Below are positions 23,525 to 29,913 of a stretch of 29,913 bases of DNA, one piece after another (position 1 is the stretch's first letter; every line of letters starts with the position of its first letter). The notes beneath the pieces are model-generated. The model was not told the origin of the DNA and made no database searches. It worked only from the letters and a program-made list of their open reading frames with translations. This stretch comes from Anaerolineaceae bacterium UBA6107 (GTDB lineage: Bacteria > Chloroflexota > Anaerolineae > Anaerolineales > Anaerolineaceae), in NCBI GenBank assembly GCA_002428455.1, contig DIWL01000035.1, positions 1-29,913 of the forward strand, read 5' to 3'. The position numbers and the translations under genes are program-made.

Positions 23525-25444
23525 TCATGGGCGCTGGCGACCGCCCGGTCCATGACCGTATGTGGTGCCGATGGTGGTGAGGATGGAATTGACGGTAAAG
23601 CTGGTGTACTCGCTTCCTCCTCCGGTGTACCCGGCAGAAGTAGCCAGTCCATCAGTGATCTCGCCGGTCGTTTCACCACCCACAGATATGATGTATTCGA
23701 CCTCCGTTTCCAGTTGAGGGGCTGAAAAGACGATGGATTGAAAATCCTTTTCCGGGATGAAGGTCAGGATCGCGTTGCCGCTTATATCTTCAATATGGAT
23801 GGCTGTGCCAGCAGGAAACACCTGTTCGAAATTAAGCAGCAGTGAATTCTGTGCGGAGGTTTCGCTCAATCCCATCGACATACCGGCACTGCCGGCCGTG
23901 ACGAGCGTTCCGCCTGAGATGTTAAAGGTGCTCATGTAATCCAGTGCACCGTTCATGTTCTCGATGGGTCCATTCACAATCACCACACCGCCGGTCATCT
24001 CCACTGCGCCATTCACGTCGATCCCGTCGCCAGAAGCGTTCACGTAAATATAGCCACCGTTGATATGGAGCGCATCATCACCTGTAGAGGTGAACATGTC
24101 CTGACCAAATCCGCCCTCCGGTCTGTACCCCGGTTGGTCACCGGGTTGAGGCTGCTGACCCTGGACCTGACCGAAGAATCCGTTGTTCATACCGGATCCA
24201 TCCACGCCGGATGATACGTTGACACCGTCATCGCTGGAATTGATGTGCAGGTCGCCAGCATTGACTGTGATCGACGCGCTTTCGATGCCCTCATAACTTT
24301 CATCGATCGTGATCTCCCCGCCGTTGATGGTCAGGTTGGTGTCCGCGTGCATGCCATCGTCACCGGTCGAGATAGATAACAAACCGCCGTTAATGGTGAT
24401 CTCACCATTGGAATGGATCCCGTCGTCTGCGGAATTGACAGTAAACGCACCATCATTGATCACAACACTGGTCAGCCCCTTGATAGCCTTGGCGGACACT
24501 GAATCATCGGGTACGCCGCTGCTACCGCCGCCTGAGTTGAGCGTGAACACGCCACCATCTATCACTACACTCGTCTGGGCGGTAATGGCATCCCCGCCTG
24601 AAGTGATCTCGAATGCTCCACTTTCGATCTGGATGTAACCGAGTGATGTGTCGGTTTCCTCATCGGATTTCAAACCATCACCAAAAGCGGTCACCACGAT
24701 ATTTACCTCCTTCACGACCAGGTAATCCTTGCCGCGGATGCCGTCGTCCACCGCATTGACGGTGATCGTCGCCCCGTCGATGAGTAAACCATCCTTGCTG
24801 GTGATGCCGTCCTTGTAATTGGAGTTCACGATCAATTCCCCGCTGCCGTAGATGGTCAGATCCGCTTTGCTGAACAGTGCCGCGTTGGGTTCATTTTCTT
24901 CAGCGTCAACGTTTGTGTAGGTTGAGCCGTCAGTGAGCGTGTTTTGGCTGTTCTCGGCGAGGATGAGGATCACTTTTTCCGCGTTGCTAATGAACAACGG
25001 CGCACTGGTAGTACAGGTGATTTCTGCGCCGTCCAGGATCAACCGCACGGTTCCGGTATCTTGTGTGTCGACGATCACCTGTCCGTCATCAAGGCTGCCA
25101 CTCAAGCGGTAGGTGCCAGGTTGAGTGAGCGTCACCGTGCTACCGGCTACTTTCACCCCGTCGCCATCTGGGTTGGCGGTGCTGCCATCCAGGGTGAGCT
25201 GTATCTCATCAGCAGTATTCCAGGTGTAATCCTCTTCCTGTTCGTGGGTGCCTGCCAGGATGATTGGTGCAGTCTGTGTTACCTCCACCGTATCAATTTC
25301 GCCGGTGGTTGAACTCGTTACCAATTCAACGCTTTCTGTTGCTGTTGCAGATGTGGATTCAACCGGCGCATTGGCGAGCGACGAGCAGGCCGCCAGGCTG
25401 GCAACGATCATAATTGTACTCATAAGCAAAATCAACTTTTTCAT
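23525..25444 (-). CDS. Secreted beta-helix carbohydrate-binding lipoprotein (DUF4353/Cthe_2159-like)
   Basis: This 639-residue protein starts with a lipoprotein signal peptide (LAAC, Cys20) and a Ser/Thr-rich linker. Residues from about 85 on are a long parallel beta-helix: repeats of the form ITINGG/VVIDGGVFT followed by SxDDGIHS or GDGI loops occur about ten times, and the Asp-rich loops could bind calcium. A Gln/Pro/Gly-rich insert (GQQPQPGDQPGY) interrupts it. This matches the Cthe_2159-type carbohydrate-binding family. The start at 25444 is chosen for its GGAG and because the signal peptide begins there. It is the first gene of the module with VTC, DUF4956 and the two-component system. 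Confidence 0.88.
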   Translation of the reverse strand: MKKLILLMSTIMIVASLAACSSLANAPVESTSATATESVELVTSSTTGEIDTVEVTQTAPIILAGTHEQEEDYTWNTADEIQLTLDGSTANPDGDGVKVAGSTVTLTQPGTYRLSGSLDDGQVIVDTQDTGTVRLILDGAEITCTTSAPLFISNAEKVILILAENSQNTLTDGSTYTNVDAEENEPNAALFSKADLTIYGSGELIVNSNYKDGITSKDGLLIDGATITVNAVDDGIRGKDYLVVKEVNIVVTAFGDGLKSDEETDTSLGYIQIESGAFEITSGGDAITAQTSVVIDGGVFTLNSGGGSSGVPDDSVSAKAIKGLTSVVINDGAFTVNSADDGIHSNGEITINGGLLSISTGDDGMHADTNLTINGGEITIDESYEGIESASITVNAGDLHINSSDDGVNVSSGVDGSGMNNGFFGQVQGQQPQPGDQPGYRPEGGFGQDMFTSTGDDALHINGGYIYVNASGDGIDVNGAVEMTGGVVIVNGPIENMNGALDYMSTFNISGGTLVTAGSAGMSMGLSETSAQNSLLLNFEQVFPAGTAIHIEDISGNAILTFIPEKDFQSIVFSAPQLETEVEYIISVGGETTGEITDGLATSAGYTGGGSEYTSFTVNSILTTIGTTYGHGPGGRQRP

Positions 25445-25497
25445 ATTATTCTCCATTTGTTCCGGGATCGAATTTGTCCGGGTAATGAGATTCTATG

Positions 25498-25519
25498 AAA
25501 AACCCCACATTGCGGGGTG
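25498..25519 (-). terminator. Terminator after the photolyase gene
   Basis: On the - strand ACCCCGC and its partner ending GGGGT form a 7-bp stem (one G-T pair) with a tiny loop, followed by TTTTT. A second small hairpin, GACAGG/CCTGTC, lies at 25533-25547. The 132-bp gap holds nothing else I can name. Confidence 0.75.
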
Positions 25520-25576
25520 TAGATTTGGTATAGACAGGCTTCCTGTCATTTTTATTTCGGGATTACGGTCTAGTGC

Positions 25577-26950
25577 TTATCCACCCTTGTAAGCTTTTAA
25601 GGTCCGTTCGCGTGCGCTGGCGTGGTCCACGATGGGCTGAGGGTAATTCCGTCCAATGATCACGTTTACCGCGGACTGTTCCAGCGGGCTCATTTCCCAT
25701 GGGGTGTGAATGTACCGGTCAGGCACATTCGCAAGCTCAGGCACCCAGCGGCGTACATACACTCCCAGAGGGTCGAATTTCTTCCCCTGCAATACGGGAT
25801 TAAAGATCCTGAAGTAGGGTGCAGCATCGGTTCCGGTACCGGCGGTCCATTGCCAGCTGCCGTTGTTGGCAGCCGGGTCGCCATCGACCAGGTTTTGCAT
25901 GAACCAGCGTTCACCCTCCTGCCAGTTGATCAGCAGGTCCTTTACCAGGAACGAAGCGGTGATCATGCGGGCGCGATTGTGCATCCAACCCGTCGCGTTC
26001 AACTGGCGCATGGCAGCGTCCACCACCGGATAACCGGTCAGACCCTGCTGCCAGGCTTGCAGTTCAGCGGGGGCGTTGCGCCAGGGGATGTTGCGCAAGC
26101 CGGCATTGAAAGCGGTTTTAAGTACAAACGGGAAGTGGTACAGGATTGCCTGGTAGAACTCGCGCCAGATGAGCTCGTTGATCCACACCTCGCAGCCTTT
26201 ACGGACCATTGTGTCATCAGTCTCGCGGGCGGTTTCCATCGCCGCGCTCACTGCCGTGCGGGCAGAAAGCATGCCAAAGCGCAGGTACGGGGAAAGTGAT
26301 GAAGTGCCGTCGAGATCCATGCGATTGCGCGCATCGGCGTAGTCGCGCACCGGACCGGAAAGAAAGGCGTCAAGCCGGCGCAAGGCTTCCATTTCTCCAG
26401 TGGGGAAGTGGTCAGTAGACGGGGTTGCCGGGATTTCCTCGCTTGTTAATGAGGGTAAGGGAGGTAGGCTGGTTGGTGCGGGGTGCGTGTAGTTTGAAAA
26501 CGGCAGCGCTTTCCAGACTTTGCTGAACGGTGTAAATACTGTGTAAGGGCTGCCATCTGCCTTGGTGACCAACGCAGGAGGGTGCACACCAAGCCCATGC
26601 ACCAGCTTAAGGTCAACCTTGCCTGCCAACTCACGATCGCGTTGCACGGCGTATGGGCTGTAATCTTCTTCAGCATAAACAGTATACGCCTCAATCTCGG
26701 ATGCCAGTTGAGGGAGTACTTCTGCCGGATCACCGCTGCGCACCACCAGGCCGGAGCCCAGCCTGTGCAGGTCATCTTCTAGCGCGCGCAACCCGGAAAA
26801 CAGAAACGCCTGTCGTTTTTCTGCGGGTTTGGCCAGCAGATGCTCATCCAGTACAAATACCGGCAATACTCCACGACCCTTTTCCAAAGCACCAGCCAGG
26901 GCAGGGGTATCGTGCAGCCGTATGTCGCGCCGGATCCACCAGATGTTCAA
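25577..26950 (-). CDS. phrB: Deoxyribodipyrimidine photolyase
   Basis: This 457-residue flavoprotein uses blue light to split cyclobutane pyrimidine dimers in DNA. The N-terminal antenna-domain start NIWWIRRDIRLHDTPAL and the FAD-domain motifs WMHNRARMITASFLVKDLL, INWQEGERWFMQNLVDGDPAANN and FRIFNPVLQGKKFDP are those of class I photolyases. The length is normal (450-480). The start is TTG at 26950, supported by GAGGA 7 nt upstream and the family's N-terminal motif directly after it. It lies only 11 bp after the ABC ATPase stop, so it appears to be the last gene of the efflux operon, an unusual setting. Confidence 0.95.
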   Translation of the reverse strand: MNIWWIRRDIRLHDTPALAGALEKGRGVLPVFVLDEHLLAKPAEKRQAFLFSGLRALEDDLHRLGSGLVVRSGDPAEVLPQLASEIEAYTVYAEEDYSPYAVQRDRELAGKVDLKLVHGLGVHPPALVTKADGSPYTVFTPFSKVWKALPFSNYTHPAPTSLPPLPSLTSEEIPATPSTDHFPTGEMEALRRLDAFLSGPVRDYADARNRMDLDGTSSLSPYLRFGMLSARTAVSAAMETARETDDTMVRKGCEVWINELIWREFYQAILYHFPFVLKTAFNAGLRNIPWRNAPAELQAWQQGLTGYPVVDAAMRQLNATGWMHNRARMITASFLVKDLLINWQEGERWFMQNLVDGDPAANNGSWQWTAGTGTDAAPYFRIFNPVLQGKKFDPLGVYVRRWVPELANVPDRYIHTPWEMSPLEQSAVNVIIGRNYPQPIVDHASARERTLKAYKGG

Positions 26951-26961
26951 AGTCTATGTCC

Positions 26962-27707
<746 letters not shown>

Positions 27708-27711
<4 letters not shown>

Positions 27712-28874
27712 GATGATAACCCCAATGCTTTAAGTGGTTCAATGCGTGTGGCATAGCGAATGGAGACCAGCCCGCCGAGAGGTCCGATCAGCAGCAAGGC
27801 AAAGAGCGCCAGGGCTGATGTGGTGCCATTGAATACAATGGGCACCGTGGGCGGGAAGAAAAGCGAGAAAGCGAAGGTCAGCAAGCCACCGATCGCGACG
27901 CCGATGATGGTGACAACGATGATCTGAATGACCGAAGCCCAGGCAACAACCGGGTTGGAAGCACCGATCGCCTTGAGGACGCCGATCTGGGCTACTTTTT
28001 GCAGGATCTGGATCTGGAAGAAACCACCGATTACCAGGATGCCAATGAAGAGGGTAAAGCCTCCCTGGGTATTGAGGGTGCTTTGCTGGGCTGAATAACC
28101 CGGCAGCGCCTGGATGGCTTGTTTGAGCGTGGCAGTTTCAACATTGTTCACTTGTGCGCCGATGCGCTGTTGTACGACCTCAACTTGTTCCGGATCATCC
28201 AGCTTTACGATGATCACGTTGGCGATCGGATTGGAGAGATTGACCTCAGCCTCCGATTTTGGCCGTACCTTGTCCCAGGTGTTGAAGGGCAGAAAAACGG
28301 ATGGCTGCAGTGAGTATTGCTGCCCATCGGTGATACCCACGATCTGCAGGGTGAAAAACTCATCCCGTGTACCCTGGGTGGTGCGGATGGTTATGTTTTG
28401 ACCGACAGTCAGTTTTGTGCGGTATGCCGTGTTGCTGTCAATGATCACCTCATCAGCCAGACCGGTGCTCAATTGTCGCCCCTCCACCACTTGCGGCTCG
28501 CCCATGTGTCCGGGTTCAATACCCAGGATGGCGATTTTGAGTGGTTCTTCCGGTAATACAAGGTTGGCGCTGGCGGTTCCCAGCATGCCGGCGTCTGCCA
28601 CGCCTTCCACCCGCCGGATGGAAGCCAGTCTATCGCGGCCCAGGCGGCTGGCATTGATCAGGTTTTCGGATTTTGCCTGGTAAACAAGCAACTCACCATC
28701 CAGCTTTGATATGTATTCGCGGTTGCCATTGCCCAATCCTTCACCCAGTGCGGCGATGAAAAGTACCAGCAGGGTGATCAGTGCGATGACCAGGCTCACC
28801 AGCAGGAAGCGGCCGCGGTTGCGCCAGACTTCTTTAACTGCCAGGTAACCTGCTAACGATAAGTTTTTTCCCAT
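27708..28874 (-). CDS. FtsX/MacB-like ABC permease
   Basis: This 388-residue inner-membrane permease has one N-terminal helix (about 23-43), a large extracytoplasmic domain (about 45-265, MacB periplasmic-core type) and three C-terminal helices making the FtsX domain. MacB-class transporters do not carry substrate through the membrane but drive export from its outer face by mechanotransmission. GGAGAGGA precedes the ATG. It starts 19 bp after the adaptor stop. The substrate is unknown; antimicrobial peptides, lipids or lipoproteins are typical of the class. Confidence 0.92.
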
Positions 28875-28893
28875 AATGCTTGTCCTCTCCCGA

Positions 28894-29847
28894 TCAGGGC
28901 TGGAAGTAAACGGCTGCGGTCAGTCCCCAGCGCATGGCAGGGTCAACTTCATTAACACGAATGGTGATGGTGTAAGTAATATCGCCGCGTTTTTCTTCGT
29001 AGCGCGCATTAATGTGGGTGACCACACCGCTGAGGTCAAGCTCGGGCAGGGCGTCCAGGCGAACCGTTACGGCATCACCGACAGCGATGGATGAGACCTG
29101 TGTTTCGCTGAGGTTGTCGGTCTTCACGACCCAGCTGGAGGTGTCAGCGACGGCCATAACAGGCGTACCTGCGGTGAATTTCTGACCCGGTTGGGTCCTG
29201 AGATCGACCACCGTACCGGCCAGGGTGGATTTGAGTTGATGGGAATCCAGTAGCGCCTGGGCGCTTGCCAGGGAAGTGTTGGCAGTGTTCAGCCTGGCTT
29301 CAGCAGCCTTCAACAAGTTTACGTCGACACCGTCACCAGCTTCGATGCGGTTGAGTTCATCTTCAGCCAGTTGTAATGCTGCCGCGGCGATATCGAGCAA
29401 CGCCTGGTTTTCAGCGGAATCATCAGCATCAAAATCCGCCTGTGCATCCTCCAGGGTTTCCTGTGCATTGAGTACTTTCAACTGGACCTGTGCCGTATTC
29501 AGGTCGGCGGCATCCTTGAGCGCATCCAGCGCCTGTTGCGCTGAGAGGAGTTCCTGTTCGGCGCGGGCAACGGCAAGCATGGCGTCAGGAGCAACCGCAT
29601 AAGCAGCAAGGAGTTGTCCGGTGCTTACGACATCTCCGTCGTTCACCAGCACGGATTCCACTGTGCCGGGGAGGGAGAAGGATTGGTCGAGCCAGTTGAC
29701 GGGCAGCAATTGACCTTCCGCGATCACCGCAGATGGAACAGAATTGGCCTCGGGAGTGACGGTTTCGGGTGAGTCGGAAGAGCCGCAAGCAGTCAGCGTG
29801 AACAGCGCGATGGTAACCAGAATCAGAATCAGGGTAATTTTTTTCAT
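28894..29847 (-). CDS. HlyD/MacA-type efflux adaptor lipoprotein
   Basis: This 317-residue protein starts with a lipoprotein signal (LTAC, Cys21); the ATG at 29847 has GGAG upstream and starts exactly at the signal peptide, unlike a longer frame to 29907. The layout is split barrel-sandwich strand (SLPGTVESVLVNDGDVVSTGQLLAAY), a long Ala/Leu/Glu-rich coiled coil (about 80-190), second barrel strand (LKSTLAGTVVDLRTQPGQKFTAGTPVMAV) and a beta-barrel domain. It would link the FtsX/MacB permease to the exit path or present the substrate. No TolC-type outer-membrane channel lies in the window, and lipid anchoring suits a cell envelope without one, but neither point is decisive. Confidence 0.92.
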   Translation of the reverse strand: MKKITLILILVTIALFTLTACGSSDSPETVTPEANSVPSAVIAEGQLLPVNWLDQSFSLPGTVESVLVNDGDVVSTGQLLAAYAVAPDAMLAVARAEQELLSAQQALDALKDAADLNTAQVQLKVLNAQETLEDAQADFDADDSAENQALLDIAAAALQLAEDELNRIEAGDGVDVNLLKAAEARLNTANTSLASAQALLDSHQLKSTLAGTVVDLRTQPGQKFTAGTPVMAVADTSSWVVKTDNLSETQVSSIAVGDAVTVRLDALPELDLSGVVTHINARYEEKRGDITYTITIRVNEVDPAMRWGLTAAVYFQP

Positions 29848-29913
29848 TTTATTATCTCCAGTGTAAGTTTTGTTAGTCATCGATGCCTGGTCCCACCGGT
29901 CCATCAAAGGGTT

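Noticed and set aside
25533..25547. GACAGG/CCTGTC hairpin followed by T-rich sequence on the + strand
   Set aside because: No + strand gene ends there. The stem is only 6 bp; the better terminator for the photolyase is at 25498-25519.

Overview
The window is gene-dense bacterial chromosome of moderately high GC. It shows no rRNA, tRNA, CRISPR array, insertion sequence or phage gene. Four exported proteins (substrate-binding protein, GH31 hydrolase, beta-helix protein, efflux adaptor) carry lipoprotein signal peptides. The sugar-binding protein has an Ala/Pro/Thr/Glu-rich linker of a kind common in Chloroflexota. Together with VTC/DUF4956, DUF4380 and XdhC/MocA genes, this suggests an Anaerolineae-like Chloroflexota. 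That assignment is inference and rests on no marker gene.

Layout. (1) 1-5840, + strand: an ABC importer of the ferric-iron/polyamine class (fused permease open at the left edge, ATPase), a PfkB kinase, a malic enzyme, and an OsmC-family gene interrupted by one in-frame TGA exactly where the family has its first redox cysteine. A hairpin with a GGU loop begins 14 nt after that TGA, so the gene is best read as a selenoprotein. (2) 5841-8603: a VOC-family gene broken by an in-frame TAA, a GNAT acetyltransferase, a TerC membrane protein (- strand) and a GlsB-like small membrane protein. (3) 8614-11258, - strand: PfkB kinase, XdhC-family protein and MocA-like nucleotidyltransferase, i.e. molybdenum-hydroxylase maturation with no hydroxylase in view. 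(4) 11320-18701, + strand: an oligosaccharide locus with a strong promoter, lipoprotein binding protein, two permeases, a cytoplasmic (alpha/alpha)6 glycosidase and a surface GH31 lipoprotein. A DUF4380 mutarotase-like gene converges on it. (5) 19699-25444, - strand: secreted beta-helix lipoprotein, VTC-domain protein, DUF4956 membrane protein, OmpR-type response regulator and histidine kinase. (6) 25577-29847, - strand: an efflux operon (HlyD adaptor, FtsX/MacB permease, LolD/MacB ATPase) with a photolyase as its last gene.

How the genes may work together. In region 4, GH31 would trim alpha-linked glycans outside the cell, the importer would bring in the products, and the intracellular glycosidase would split them. 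Region 5 looks like a signal-controlled surface module: a membrane protein plus a polyphosphate-polymerase-fold enzyme next to a secreted carbohydrate-binding beta-helix. The most notable single item is the candidate OsmC selenoprotein with its hairpin at 5547-5578. The neighbouring TAA-broken VOC gene is a caution, because it shows that true nonsense mutations or assembly errors also occur here.
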